Shown: in pieces, positions 45,088-53,880 of the stretch
How positions within the stretch are numbered: position 1 is the first letter of the stretch
Layout: each line of letters starts with the position of its first letter
DNA from: Halovenus carboxidivorans
Lineage (GTDB): Archaea; Halobacteriota; Halobacteria; Halobacteriales; Haloarculaceae
NCBI RefSeq assembly: GCF_009831575.1
Contig: NZ_WUUT01000003.1
Coordinates: 62,001 to 126,000 of the forward strand
Reading direction: 5' to 3'
Length of the DNA stretch: 64,000 nucleotides
Notes under the pieces: model-generated
Database searches by the model: none
Told to the model about the DNA's origin: nothing
The model's input: the letters and a program-made list of their open reading frames with translations, nothing else
Made by a program: the position numbers and the translations under genes

Positions 45088-45774
45088 CTATGAGAGTTCC
45101 GTGAGGACGTGAATCGTCGAAAGCAGGACGACAACCCCGACCAGAAGCAGCGAGAACAGCCCGGTCGCCGCCGCGAGCGCCGGATCCGTCTCGGGGCGGC
45201 TCAGCATGAACCCGCCGGTCGCGAGCGCACTCCCGACGAGCGTGAGGTGGATGACGAGCCAGGGCCCCATCTCCCGAACCGCCTCGGCGGCGGACCCACT
45301 CGGCGGTCGCGTCGTCGACCCCCCTCCGGAGCGCATGTAGGCATCCGGGGCCCGCTGCCAACTCTCCTCCGTGTACCCGCCGTCCGCCGCTCGTGACCAA
45401 CTTCGCCGGTTCCCCGCTCCGGTATCACGCTCCTCTCGTGGCTGTCGTCTCTCCGAGGGTCTCCACCCTCGCGTGCCGCTGCCAGTAGATTGACGACCTG
45501 CCTCGCCGGTTTCCGACTTCCCCGCCTCCCAGACAGAGGTTTCGATGTGCTCGTTCACGTAGGCCTCGTGGCCGAGTCGGTCGTAGGTCGCACGCTCGTC
45601 GGCGTCGAGCAACACGTCCCGTGCCGTGGTGAGTCGCTTGAACCGCTCGGCGGCGTCGGGATCGTCGCTGACATCGGGGTGGCACTCCTTGGCACGGCTC
45701 CGGTAGGCGCGACGGATCGCGGCCGCGTCCGCGTCGCGCTCCACCCCGAGAACCGTGTAGAAGCTCTCTCCCAT
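45088..45774 (-). CDS. Membrane-anchored J-domain (DnaJ-like) protein
   Basis: A 228-residue protein. The J domain is residues 1-65: YTVLGVERDADAAAIRRAYR, the HPD motif in KECHPDVSDD, then DERATYDRLGHE. A low-complexity basic/Ser/Gly stretch follows, and the last 75 residues hold two membrane segments. There is no Gly/Phe or zinc region, so it is not canonical DnaJ; it may recruit DnaK to the membrane. Start 45774 (MGESFYTVLG) was chosen because upstream codons are not domain-like. Confidence 0.88.
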   Translation of the reverse strand: MGESFYTVLGVERDADAAAIRRAYRSRAKECHPDVSDDPDAAERFKRLTTARDVLLDADERATYDRLGHEAYVNEHIETSVWEAGKSETGEAGRQSTGSGTRGWRPSERRQPREERDTGAGNRRSWSRAADGGYTEESWQRAPDAYMRSGGGSTTRPPSGSAAEAVREMGPWLVIHLTLVGSALATGGFMLSRPETDPALAAATGLFSLLLVGVVVLLSTIHVLTELS

Positions 45775-45907
45775 CAGTCGTTCGACGGTACGCGGCGGGC
45801 GATCAAATAGCTGACTCCGGCATCGACGTCGGCTCCGCCGGTCGATTGGGAGCACATAACAGCGCCGGCTGTCGTCCGCTGTGGCCGGTCTCGGCGACAG
45901 ACGCATC

Positions 45908-45914
45908 ATTTATT
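45908..45914 (+). promoter_or_regulatory. TATA box of tyrS
   Basis: CATTTATT-type box 24-30 bases before ATG 45938, which supports this start over the upstream in-frame ATG at 45881. Confidence 0.5.
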
Positions 45915-45937
45915 CCAGCGCAGGCGGATGGACTGGT

Positions 45938-46969
45938 ATGGACGAACAACGGCGTTACGACCTCGTCACGCGCTACACCGAGGAGGTCGTTACCGACGAC
46001 GAACTGGAGTCACTGCTCGAGGACTCGCCGAGCGTGTACATCGGCTACGCGCCGACCGGTGAGATGCACATCGGCCACTTCACGACGATGCGGAAACTCG
46101 CCGATTTCCTCCGTGCGGATCTGGACGTGACCGTCCTGATCGCGGATCTGCACGCCCACCTCGACAGTGAGAAGAGCCCGTGGGATCTGCTCGAAGCCCG
46201 AAGCGAGTACTACGAGGAGGCGATCCGGGGCATGATCGACGCCACCGGCGCCGACCCCGACCAGATCAGTTTCGTCCGCGGCCGCGAGTTCCAACTCGAC
46301 GAGGAGTACACGATGGATATGTATCGGATGGCCGCGGAGACGACCGTCGCTCGCGCACAGCGGGCCGGTAGCGAGGTCGTCCGCGAGAGCGAGAGCCCGA
46401 ATCTCGGCGGACTGATCTACTCGCTGATGCAGAGTCTGGACGTGAAGGCGCTGGACGCCGACATCGCCTACGGCGGGATCGACCAGCGGGGGATCTACAT
46501 GCTCGGGCGCGAACTGCTCCCCGAACACGGCCACGACGCGCCGGTCTGTCTGTTCGCGCCGCTTCTGTCCGGCCTCTCCGGCGGCAAGATGAGCGCCTCC
46601 GACGCCGCCTCGAAGGTCAACCTCACCGACTCCCCGGAGGAAGTCGAGGAGAAGATCAACGACGCGTACTGCCCGATGGGCGAACTCGAGGACAACGGTG
46701 TGCTCGAATATCTGGAGTATCTGGTCTTCCCGATTCTCGACGAGCGCGGCGAGAACTTCGTCGTCGACCGCCCCGAGGAGTACGGCGGCGATCTGGTCTA
46801 CGAGAGCTACGATCAGGTCGCGGAGGATTTCGTCGCGGAGGACCTCCACCCGGCGGACCTGAAGGGCGCGGCCGCCGCCGCAATCTCGGAGGTCATCGAC
46901 CCGGTCCGCGAACGGCTGACCGACCAGCCGGAACTGCTGGCCGAGGCCTACCCCGAGAAGTACGACTGA
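45938..46969 (+). CDS. tyrS: Tyrosyl-tRNA synthetase
   Basis: A 343-residue class I synthetase of the archaeal/eukaryotic TyrRS type. HIGH appears intact (H44-H47 in GEMHIGHF). The KMSKS loop is KMSAS (K217). The tyrosine pocket region YAPTGE and the ADIAYGGIDQRG segment fit TyrRS rather than TrpRS. It charges tRNA-Tyr. Its stop overlaps the ATG of a methyltransferase gene by one base, so the two are coupled. Confidence 0.94.
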   Translation: MDEQRRYDLVTRYTEEVVTDDELESLLEDSPSVYIGYAPTGEMHIGHFTTMRKLADFLRADLDVTVLIADLHAHLDSEKSPWDLLEARSEYYEEAIRGMIDATGADPDQISFVRGREFQLDEEYTMDMYRMAAETTVARAQRAGSEVVRESESPNLGGLIYSLMQSLDVKALDADIAYGGIDQRGIYMLGRELLPEHGHDAPVCLFAPLLSGLSGGKMSASDAASKVNLTDSPEEVEEKINDAYCPMGELEDNGVLEYLEYLVFPILDERGENFVVDRPEEYGGDLVYESYDQVAEDFVAEDLHPADLKGAAAAAISEVIDPVRERLTDQPELLAEAYPEKYD

Positions 46970-47634
46970 TGGCAGACGGAGACGGGCGCGACCACCGCGA
47001 CCCGGAACGGACGCAGGCGGTCTACGACGAGATTGCCGACCACTTCGCGGAGACTCGCGCCTATCCGTGGCCCGAGGTCGAAGCCTTTCTCGACGGAGTC
47101 GACGGCGCTGGCGTAGCGCTCGACATCGGCTGTGGCAACGGCCGCCATACGGCCCTGCTCGCCGACTGCGCGGAGCGAGCGGTCGGCTTCGACATCAGCC
47201 GCGAACTGCTCGCCACGGCGAGCGGGCGGATGGCAGAGGACGGATGGCGTGCGGACCTCCTTCAGGGTGATGCGGCAACGCTTCCGCTCCGGTCAGAGTG
47301 TGTCGACGTGGCGGTCTACGTCGCGACAGTGCATCACCTGCCCGACCGGGAGAGCCGGGTAGCGAGTCTGCGCGAACTCGCCCGCGTCCTCGACGGCCGG
47401 GCGCTCGTCAGCGCCTGGAGCACGGCTCACGACCGCTTCGAGGCCCACGGCGGCAGCGAACCCGAGGGGTTCGATACGACCGTCGACTGGACGCTCCCCG
47501 GCGGCGAGACCGTCGAGCGGTTCTATCACATCTACGCCCCCGAGGAGTTCGAGGCGGACCTCCGGGCGGCGGGGCTGTCCGTCGCGGAGGCGTTCGTCTC
47601 CAGCGGGAACTGTTACGCCGAAGTGAGCGCCTGA
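46969..47634 (+). CDS. Trm9-like class I SAM methyltransferase
   Basis: A 221-residue methyltransferase. YDEIADHFAETRAYPWPE and the SAM-binding ALDIGCGNGRHTALL (motif I) are characteristic of the Trm9/ALKBH8 tRNA wobble-uridine methyltransferase group. VAVYVATVHHLPDRESR is the post-motif II region. Coupling to tyrS fits a tRNA role. The exact modification is inferred, not shown. Confidence 0.82.
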   Translation: MADGDGRDHRDPERTQAVYDEIADHFAETRAYPWPEVEAFLDGVDGAGVALDIGCGNGRHTALLADCAERAVGFDISRELLATASGRMAEDGWRADLLQGDAATLPLRSECVDVAVYVATVHHLPDRESRVASLRELARVLDGRALVSAWSTAHDRFEAHGGSEPEGFDTTVDWTLPGGETVERFYHIYAPEEFEADLRAAGLSVAEAFVSSGNCYAEVSA

Positions 47635-47674
47635 CTGTCGTAACGCTCTCGGTACACGAACCCGAACGGCCGAT

Positions 47675-47881
47675 ATGTCCACGACGATCAGCACGCCGAC
47701 GGCGGACGAGGAGTGCGCATACTGCGGCTGTGCCATCTTCGACCACGATCCGATCTGTGTCCGCGACTGCACCGACGACTGCGGATCGCCGCTGTATTTC
47801 TGTAACTACGGCTGTCTGTCGGCACACATCGACGAGGAGGGGCTGGCGACCGACACGACCTGCGAGTGGTCTCCAGAATGA
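47675..47881 (+). CDS. Small zinc-finger-like protein
   Basis: A 68-residue protein with seven cysteines in pairs: CAYCGC, a CVRDC pair further on, then FCNYGCLSAH. This looks like one or two treble-clef or zinc-ribbon sites. Its stop overlaps the start of the next methyltransferase (ATGA), so the pair is likely co-translated. Function unknown; it may be a partner of the methyltransferase. Confidence 0.7.
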   Translation: MSTTISTPTADEECAYCGCAIFDHDPICVRDCTDDCGSPLYFCNYGCLSAHIDEEGLATDTTCEWSPE

Positions 47882-48549
47882 GCGAGGACGTCGTCCCGTC
47901 CGAGGTCACGGATCTGGCCGGGTTGATCGGTCCCGAACCGGACGAGATCATCCGGGCGATGGAAGACCACGCCGACGACGAGGACTTTCCGACCGTCGGC
48001 CCGGCGGTCGGCGCGTGGCTGTCCGTGCTCGCCCGGACGACCGACGCCGAGCGGATCTTCGAGTTCGGCTCCGGGTTCGGCTACTCGGCGTACTGGTTCG
48101 CCCGCGGGATGGAGGCGGGTGAGATCGTCCTCACGGAGGTCGACGCCGACGAACTCGATCAGGCGGAGTCGTACTTCGAGCGGGCCGGCATCGCTGACCG
48201 AGCGCGCTTCGAGTACGGCGACGCCATCGACATCGTCGAGCGCTACGACGGACCGTTCGATATCGTTCTCATCGACAACGAGAAACAGCGGTACGAGGAG
48301 GCGTTGCGGGCTGTCGAGGACAAACTCCGACCCGGCAGTCTCGTGTTAGCCGACAACGCGATCACCGCGGGCGTCATCGACCGCGAGGACGTGATCGCGT
48401 TACTGCGCGGCGAGGACGTACCGACCGCGACGGAGGCGAGTCGCGGTATCGCCGCGTATCTGGAGTACGTCCGCACTCACGACCGCTTCGAGACGAGTCT
48501 CCTCCCGGCCGGCGAAGGGGTCGCAGTGAGCGTCGTCACCGACTCATAG
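47878..48549 (+). CDS. O-methyltransferase-like SAM enzyme
   Basis: A 223-residue protein of the family 3 O-methyltransferase (caffeoyl-CoA OMT/TrmR-like) type. IFEFGSGFGYSAYWFA is motif I, VLTEVDADELDQAE the acidic ribose-binding turn, and FDIVLIDNEKQRYEEAL the metal-binding Asp region, followed by GSLVLADNAI. It overlaps the zinc gene upstream by 4 bases and the convergent small Rossmann-like gene by 6 bases. Substrate unknown; a tRNA 5-methoxyuridine enzyme (TrmR-like) is possible. Confidence 0.85.
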   Translation: MSEDVVPSEVTDLAGLIGPEPDEIIRAMEDHADDEDFPTVGPAVGAWLSVLARTTDAERIFEFGSGFGYSAYWFARGMEAGEIVLTEVDADELDQAESYFERAGIADRARFEYGDAIDIVERYDGPFDIVLIDNEKQRYEEALRAVEDKLRPGSLVLADNAITAGVIDREDVIALLRGEDVPTATEASRGIAAYLEYVRTHDRFETSLLPAGEGVAVSVVTDS

Positions 48550-48855
48550 CTCCGCGGCCACGTCCGCGGGATCGAACAGGTCGGGATCGAGGATGAGATC
48601 GGCCTGTCCGCGTGCGAAATCGGGGACGGAGCCGTCGGCGTAGACGACCACCTTCACCTCCTCGTTGAGATCCTTTGCGACCGAAATCGAGGTGGCCTGC
48701 TGGACCTCCGTGAGCACGTACGCCGTCGCGTCGACGATACCGGCCTCTTCCAGCGACGGCCGGTTACCGATGTCGACCCGGGCGACCTCGAACCCCTCCG
48801 CGGCGATGGCCGCACCGATGTCGTAGGGGTCCTCGCCTGCGACGATCACAGTCAT
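48544..48855 (-). CDS. Small Rossmann-like protein coupled to guaAb
   Basis: A 103-residue alpha/beta protein. [43 protein letters not shown] and [14 protein letters not shown] alternate strands and helices like a CheY/NAD-binding half domain. It ends [17 protein letters not shown]. It matches a haloarchaeal family I recall as DUF7126 (unchecked). Its ATG overlaps the guaAb stop (ATGA), so it is the third gene of the pyrG-guaAb unit and may assist nucleotide synthesis. Confidence 0.75.
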   Translation of the reverse strand: MTVIVAGEDPYDIGAAIAAEGFEVARVDIGNRPSLEEAGIVDATAYVLTEVQQATSISVAKDLNEEVKVVVYADGSVPDFARGQADLILDPDLFDPADVAAEL

Positions 48856-49769
48856 TCGTACTCGATGGTCGCCGGCGGTTTGTGGGTCACGTCGTAGACG
48901 ACACGGGCGACGTTCTCGTGTGCGCCGGTGATCCGCGACTGGATCCGCTGTAGCGTCTCCCAGTCGATCTCCTGTGCTCGCGCGGTCATCCCGTCACGCG
49001 ATTCGACCGAGCGGACCGAGACGACCCAGCCGTGGACGCGGTTGTCGCCTTTGACCCCGGTGGCCTTCCCGATCACCGCCGCGAGGGCCTGCCACGGCTC
49101 GTACTCTTCGAGTTCCTCCTCGACGACGTGGTTGGCCTCTCGGGCCACCTCCAGTTTCTCCTCGGTGATCTCGCCGATGATCCGCACGGCCAGGCCGGGG
49201 CCGGGGAACGGCATCCGCTCGGAGATGATCTCCTCTAAGTCGAGTTCGCGGGCGACCTCCCGGACCTCGTCCTTGTAGAGGTCCCGCATCGGTTCGACGA
49301 TCCCCTCGAAGTCGATGTGTTCGGGGAGGCCGCCGACGTTGTGGTGGGACTTGATCGTCCCCTCGCTCTCGATCCGGTCGGGATAGATCGTCCCCTGGAC
49401 GAGATACTCCGCCTCGACGTCGTTCGCGACGGTCTCGAACTCCCGGATGAACTGCTCGCCGATGACGTGGCGCTTCTCCTCCGGGTCGGTGATACCTTCG
49501 AGGGCATCGAGGAACCGATCCTGTGCGTCGACGATCCGCAACGAGTCCATGTAGGAGAAGGTCTCGCGGATCTCGTCGGTCTCGCCTTTGCGCATCAGTC
49601 CGGTGTCGACGTAGACCGGCGTGAGTTGGTCGCCGATGGCCTCGTAGGCCAGCGCGGCGGCCGTCGAGGAGTCCACGCCCCCGGAGAGGGCGATGATCGC
49701 GTTGGCACCGCCGACTTCGGTCGCAATCTCCTCGCGTTTCTCCTCGATGAACGAACCGACATCGACCAT
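48852..49769 (-). CDS. guaAB: GMP synthase, ATP-pyrophosphatase subunit B
   Basis: A 305-residue archaeal-type split GMP synthase subunit. The PP-loop is SGGVDSS (29-35). [33 protein letters not shown]-type sequence, [14 protein letters not shown] and the C-terminal [11 protein letters not shown] are family marks. It makes GMP from XMP with ammonia supplied by the separate glutaminase subunit, which is not in this window. Its start overlaps the pyrG stop by one base. Confidence 0.95.
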   Translation of the reverse strand: MVDVGSFIEEKREEIATEVGGANAIIALSGGVDSSTAAALAYEAIGDQLTPVYVDTGLMRKGETDEIRETFSYMDSLRIVDAQDRFLDALEGITDPEEKRHVIGEQFIREFETVANDVEAEYLVQGTIYPDRIESEGTIKSHHNVGGLPEHIDFEGIVEPMRDLYKDEVREVARELDLEEIISERMPFPGPGLAVRIIGEITEEKLEVAREANHVVEEELEEYEPWQALAAVIGKATGVKGDNRVHGWVVSVRSVESRDGMTARAQEIDWETLQRIQSRITGAHENVARVVYDVTHKPPATIEYE

Positions 49770-51400
49770 CAGTTCTCACCTCCGTCGAGCGCGCAGACGG
49801 CATCTAGGAAACCGACGAACGGCGGGCTAGCACGGGTCGGGCGCGAACGGAACTCGGGGTGGAACTGCGTTCCGAGGAAGTACGGGTGCTCCGGGAGTTC
49901 GAGAATTTCCATACGTCGCCCTGAGGTACCCGAGAACACAAGTCCTGCGTCTTCGAGTTGCTCGATGTACTCGGGGTTGACCTCGTAGCGGTGGCGGTGT
50001 CGCTCGGTGCAGGTCGTCGCCTCGTACAGGTCGTGTGCGAGCGTCTCCGTCTCGATCTCGGTATCGTAGGTGCCGAGTCGCATCGTCCCGCCCATGTCGT
50101 CGAGATCCTTCTGCTCGGGCAGGAGATCGATCACGGGGTGGGGTGTCTCCTCCGCCAGTTCCGCGGAGTGGGCTCTCTCCAGGCCGAGGACGTTGCGCGC
50201 GTACTCGACGACGGCCATCTGAAAGCCCAGACAGAGGCCGAGGAACGGGACGTTGTTCTCGCGTGCGTACCGGATGGCCTCGATCTTCCCTTCTGTTCCG
50301 CGGGAGCCGAATCCGCCGGGGACGACGATCCCGTCCACGTCGTCGAGTTGGCCGTCGTGACCGTCGGCCAGATCCTCGGAGTGGATCCACCGGCGCTCGA
50401 CGTTGACCCGCTTCTCCAGGCCGGCGTGTTTCAGCGCCTCGTGAATCGAGATGTAGGCGTCTTCGAGGCCGTACTTGCCGACGAGGGCGACCTCGACGGT
50501 CCCCTCTTTGTCCCGGGTCACCAGATCGCGCCACTCGGTGTCTCGCTGCTCTTCTGGGAGGGCTTCGTCGTCGAGTTCCAGGTGTTCCATGACGTACTCG
50601 TCGAGGCCCTCGTCTTCGACCATCAGCGGGACGTGGTAGATGTCCTCGACGTCGGGATTCGAGAAGACGGCGTCGGTCGGCACGTCACAGAACAGCGCGA
50701 TCTTCTCCTTGACGTCGGGGTGGAGTTTGTCCTCACAGCGGCCGACCAGGATATCGGGCTGGAGACCGATCGACCGGAGTTCCTTTACGCTGTGCTGGGT
50801 CGGTTTGGTCTTCTGTTCGCCGTTTTTGGAGTAGGGGACGAGCGTGACGTGTGCAAAGAGAATATCCTCGTCGTCTTCCTCGTGGGCGAACTGCCGCAGC
50901 GCTTCGAGATACGGCATCCCCTCGATATCCCCGACGGTGCCGCCGACCTCGACGATGCAGATATCGCTTCCCGCGGCGGCCTCCCGAACCCGGCGCTTGA
51001 TATCGTCGGTGATGTGAGGAATGATCTGGACGGTCTTGCCGAGATAGTCACCGGCGCGTTCTTTCTCGATGATGTTCTGGTAGACCTTCCCGGTGGTGAC
51101 GTTGTGGTCGAAGGTCATGTCGATGTCGAGAAACCGTTCGTAGTTGCCCAAGTCCAGGTCGACCTCCCCGCCGTCTTTGAGGACGTAGACCTCGCCGTGC
51201 TCGAAGGGGTTCATCGTTCCCGCGTCGACGTTGAGGTAGGGATCGATCTTGACCGCGGTCACGTCGAATCCGGCGTTTGCGAGCAGTCGACCCGTACTCG
51301 CGGCGGTGATTCCCTTGCCAAGCCCGGACATCACCCCGCCCGTGACGAAAATGAACTTCCGACCCAGCGTGGGGTCGTATTCTGTCTCTGATTCCGGCAT
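49769..51400 (-). CDS. pyrG: CTP synthase
   Basis: A 543-residue enzyme converting UTP to CTP with glutamine and ATP. The synthetase domain begins [16 protein letters not shown] (P-loop) and has [13 protein letters not shown] and [11 protein letters not shown]. The amidotransferase domain has [13 protein letters not shown] with the catalytic Cys, and FHPEF with His/Glu. I chose ATG 51400 ([10 protein letters not shown]). Upstream in-frame codons run into a hairpin-rich leader, so they are unlikely to be translated. Confidence 0.96.
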   Translation of the reverse strand: MPESETEYDPTLGRKFIFVTGGVMSGLGKGITAASTGRLLANAGFDVTAVKIDPYLNVDAGTMNPFEHGEVYVLKDGGEVDLDLGNYERFLDIDMTFDHNVTTGKVYQNIIEKERAGDYLGKTVQIIPHITDDIKRRVREAAAGSDICIVEVGGTVGDIEGMPYLEALRQFAHEEDDEDILFAHVTLVPYSKNGEQKTKPTQHSVKELRSIGLQPDILVGRCEDKLHPDVKEKIALFCDVPTDAVFSNPDVEDIYHVPLMVEDEGLDEYVMEHLELDDEALPEEQRDTEWRDLVTRDKEGTVEVALVGKYGLEDAYISIHEALKHAGLEKRVNVERRWIHSEDLADGHDGQLDDVDGIVVPGGFGSRGTEGKIEAIRYARENNVPFLGLCLGFQMAVVEYARNVLGLERAHSAELAEETPHPVIDLLPEQKDLDDMGGTMRLGTYDTEIETETLAHDLYEATTCTERHRHRYEVNPEYIEQLEDAGLVFSGTSGRRMEILELPEHPYFLGTQFHPEFRSRPTRASPPFVGFLDAVCALDGGEN

Positions 51401-51443
51401 ACTGACCGTCTGCTTGGGACGCTGAAATTCCTTTCGGACCACC

Positions 51444-51482
51444 TTTCTCTCGCGGGGGTCCGGTGGGACCCCGCGAGAGAAA
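51444..51482 (-). promoter_or_regulatory. Long hairpin upstream of pyrG
   Basis: TTTCTCTCGCGGGG and CCCCGCGAGAGAAA are perfect 14-base arms, extended by TCC/GGA with one bulged G, around a GGT loop. It lies 44-82 bases before ATG 51400. If the transcript starts near the T-run at 51491-51495, it is in the pyrG 5' leader; if a weak AATTT element near 51424-51431 is the TATA box, it lies upstream of the promoter. Confidence 0.55.
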
Positions 51483-51495
51483 CGTGGGCGAAAAA

Positions 51496-51525
51496 GGCCG
51501 CGAGCGTGCCATTGCACGCTCGCGG
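51496..51525 (-). terminator. Terminator-like hairpin with T-tract between qor and pyrG
   Basis: CCGCGAGCGTGC (51498-51509) and GCACGCTCGCGG (51514-51525) form a perfect 12-base stem with loop CATT. In the minus-strand direction it is followed by CCTTTTT (down to 51491). That is the shape of an intrinsic terminator for leftward transcripts from qor or from a small RNA in the gap. T-tracts are the main archaeal termination signal. Confidence 0.5.
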
Positions 51526-51708
51526 TGGAGTCAGGCTAGCCGCTACCGCACCCGCTCGGTAAACAATGTGATAGTCGGAAACGGGGACAGTCTCGGGAGA
51601 GCCTGTTCTCCCGGTGCCGGGAGCCGCGCGCGTGAAGTCAGGTTACGACTGCAGTTCAGACTGAACGCTACCGCACCCCACACAGGGTTTGTGAGGAAGT
51701 GGCCGTCG

Positions 51709-52674
51709 TCAGGGAACGATGACGAGTTTCCCGAGGAAACTGTCCTCCATCACCGCTCGCTGCGCCTCGGCGGCCTCGTCGAGGCCGTAGGTTTCGGCTA
51801 CCTCGACGGTGAGATCCCCGGTATCGAGCAGGTGGGCGACCCCCCGAAGCGGTACTCGAAGGTCGGGCGTGTTGAACATGCTCATCAGTTGGTATCTAAC
51901 GTCTTTCCCGCGGGCACCGGGACTGTTCGAGAAGCCGGGGTCGGGGCTGTTCTCCCCGATGCCGACGACTCGGGCCCCGGTCGCGGCCACGTCGGCGTCG
52001 AACTGGAGGTAGTCGTCCATCCGGTGATCGAGCACGACATCGACGCCGCCGACGGCGGCGTCGATGACCGCCTCGGCCAGATCGTCTCGGCCGTACTCCA
52101 GGACCGTCTCTGCGCCGAGATCGGTGAGCCTGTCGTGGTACTCCGGGGCGGCGGTCGTGTGCACGCGAGCGCTGACCGCGTCGGCAATCTGGACGGCAGC
52201 GTGGCCGACGCCGCCCGAGCCGCCGTGGATGAGACAGTGCTCGGCCGGATCGAGGTTGGCGTGATCGACCAGCGCTCGCCAGGCGGTCACGGCCGCGACG
52301 CCCGCCGCGCCCGCCTCGGTGAGGTCGGCACCGCCGGGGAGCGTAACGACGCGATCCTCCGGAACCGTCGCGTACTCGGCGTAGCTTCCCTGGAACTCCC
52401 CGTTGCCGATGCCGGTTCCGAAAACGCGGTCGCCCTCCTCGAACCCCTCGACGAACTCCCCGGTCGCCGCGACGGTGCCGGCGAAATCCACACCGGGCGT
52501 GAACGGGAGTCCAACCGGCGTGTACGACCCGTCCCTGAAGTACGTATCGACCGGGTTGACCCCTGCGGCGGCGATTTCGACGATGATCTCGTGACCGCCC
52601 GGAGTCGGCCGGTCCACGTCGTCGACAGTCAGTACCCCTGTTCCACCGTGTTCTGAGAGCCGAACGGCGCGCAT
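51709..52674 (-). CDS. Zinc-independent quinone oxidoreductase (MDR family)
   Basis: A 321-residue medium-chain reductase. GVNPVDTYFRDG and PFTPGVDFAGTV are the N-terminal catalytic-domain motifs, and IHGGSGGVGHAAVQIA is the NADPH-binding loop. There are no structural zinc cysteines, as in quinone reductase (Qor/zeta-crystallin) enzymes. It reduces quinones or other enones with NAD(P)H. I chose start 52674 (MRAVRLSEHGG). A TTAAAT box about 25-30 bases upstream supports it. Confidence 0.9.
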   Translation of the reverse strand: MRAVRLSEHGGTGVLTVDDVDRPTPGGHEIIVEIAAAGVNPVDTYFRDGSYTPVGLPFTPGVDFAGTVAATGEFVEGFEEGDRVFGTGIGNGEFQGSYAEYATVPEDRVVTLPGGADLTEAGAAGVAAVTAWRALVDHANLDPAEHCLIHGGSGGVGHAAVQIADAVSARVHTTAAPEYHDRLTDLGAETVLEYGRDDLAEAVIDAAVGGVDVVLDHRMDDYLQFDADVAATGARVVGIGENSPDPGFSNSPGARGKDVRYQLMSMFNTPDLRVPLRGVAHLLDTGDLTVEVAETYGLDEAAEAQRAVMEDSFLGKLVIVP

Positions 52675-52731
52675 ACTCGATATATACGCGACAGCCATTT
52701 AACCGTATCCAGACCAGCGAGGCTGCTCCGC

Positions 52732-53880
52732 CTACGCTTCCCTCGGCTGTACGGCCGGTGCCCCGTCGCTGATCCCTGAGACAACGAACGTCGTCCCGTC
52801 GTCGACCTCGACCCGGCCTTCCCAGCCGTGGCCGGAGACGACCCGCTCGATAATCAACAGCCCCAATCCGAGTCGATTCGGTTCGAGTTCGCCGCCGAAC
52901 AGCGAGGCCGCGATCTCCTCCGGCAGTCCCGGCCCGTCGTCGGCGACGATGAATCCGTCCTCGGTCCCGCGCACCGTGACGGTCACGTCCTCGCCGCAGT
53001 GTTCCTCGACGTTCCGAAACAGGTTCTCGAACAGCTGCTGAAGTCGTGACCGATCCGCCGTGAGCGTTCGGTCAGTCTCCACCACGAGCGTCGCGTTCGC
53101 CGGTTCGACTGTCCCCCAGGCCTGCCGGCTGACCGCTCCCAACTCGACCCGTTCCCGCTGGCCGACATCCTCTCCCTCCCGGGCCAGCGACAGCGTCTCA
53201 GCGACCAGTTGCTCCATCCGGTCGAGCGAATCGAGCGCAGTCTCCAGATACTCCGATTCCGGCTCCGAAGCCGTCTCGGCGGCCAACTCCACGTAACCGC
53301 GCGCCGACGTGAGCGGATTCCGGAGGTCGTGTGCCAACACGCCGGCAAACTCGTCGAGGCGTTCGTTCTGTGCGTCCAGCGTTCGGTGGTGGTGTTCGCG
53401 TTCGAGTTCGTAGCCGATCCACCGGCTCAGCAGTCGGACGAACCGCCGTTCGTCCTCTCCGAACGGCTCTTCGCGCGGCTGTTCACCCGAGTAGCAGAGC
53501 GTCCCGTAGGTCTCCCCGTCGACGACGATCGGAGCGCCGATGTAACACTGGAGCCCCGTCGCCTCCCGAGCGATATCCGTGCTGTACTCCGACTCTCCGG
53601 CGTCGGAGATAGCCAGCGGTTCGTCGTCCTCGACGACGTGACGACACCAGGTCGTCTCCAGGTCGTGGGTGGTGCCGGCCTCGAACTCCCCGCTGGTGAT
53701 CGTCGAGTCGATGATTTCGTACTCACCGTTTCCCGTGTACGAGAGGACGCCGTACTGCACGTCGAGTCTGTCCCGGCCGACCTCGATTGCCTGTGCAATC
53801 TTCTCGTCGAGGGGGATCGACGGATCGGCCCCGAGTTCGTAGAGGTCCCGGAAGTAGTCCGTCGTGTCGGGAGTAGTCAT
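52732..53880 (-). CDS. GAF-domain sensor histidine kinase
   Basis: A 382-residue cytoplasmic kinase. A GAF domain covers about 25-155 (CRHVVEDDEPLAISDAG, then CYIGAPIVVDGETYGTLCY). The H-box is FAGVLAHDLRNPLTSARGY. ATPase motifs are LFENLFRNVEEH (N box), VADDGPGLPEEIA (G1) and RLGLGLLIIERVV (G2). There is no membrane segment, so the GAF domain probably senses a small ligand or redox state. No response regulator is adjacent. Confidence 0.92.
   Translation of the reverse strand: MTTPDTTDYFRDLYELGADPSIPLDEKIAQAIEVGRDRLDVQYGVLSYTGNGEYEIIDSTITSGEFEAGTTHDLETTWCRHVVEDDEPLAISDAGESEYSTDIAREATGLQCYIGAPIVVDGETYGTLCYSGEQPREEPFGEDERRFVRLLSRWIGYELEREHHHRTLDAQNERLDEFAGVLAHDLRNPLTSARGYVELAAETASEPESEYLETALDSLDRMEQLVAETLSLAREGEDVGQRERVELGAVSRQAWGTVEPANATLVVETDRTLTADRSRLQQLFENLFRNVEEHCGEDVTVTVRGTEDGFIVADDGPGLPEEIAASLFGGELEPNRLGLGLLIIERVVSGHGWEGRVEVDDGTTFVVSGISDGAPAVQPREA

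Larger units (their letters stand above)
51401..51708. other. 308-base non-coding region with stacked hairpins and a duplicated motif
   Basis: No protein is supported on either strand. Seen here: a long hairpin at 51444-51482; a perfect 12-base stem with a 4-base loop at 51498-51525, followed on the minus strand by CCTTTTT; two mutually exclusive hairpins at 51594-51613 and 51608-51623; and a two-copy motif (51525-51553 and 51632-51678). Both neighbours are transcribed leftward, so it lies between the qor stop and the pyrG start. It may be a terminator plus pyrG leader, or a small RNA gene. Confidence 0.55.

Noticed and set aside
51401-51708. Identification as SRP RNA or RNase P RNA
   Set aside because: The conserved core motifs of those RNAs (for example the SRP helix 8 tetraloop region or the GAGGAAAGUCC of RNase P) are not present on either strand.
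51463-52656. 397-residue plus-strand frame over the hairpin region and qor
   Set aside because: It is antisense to qor and continues through the hairpins with no protein-like sequence.
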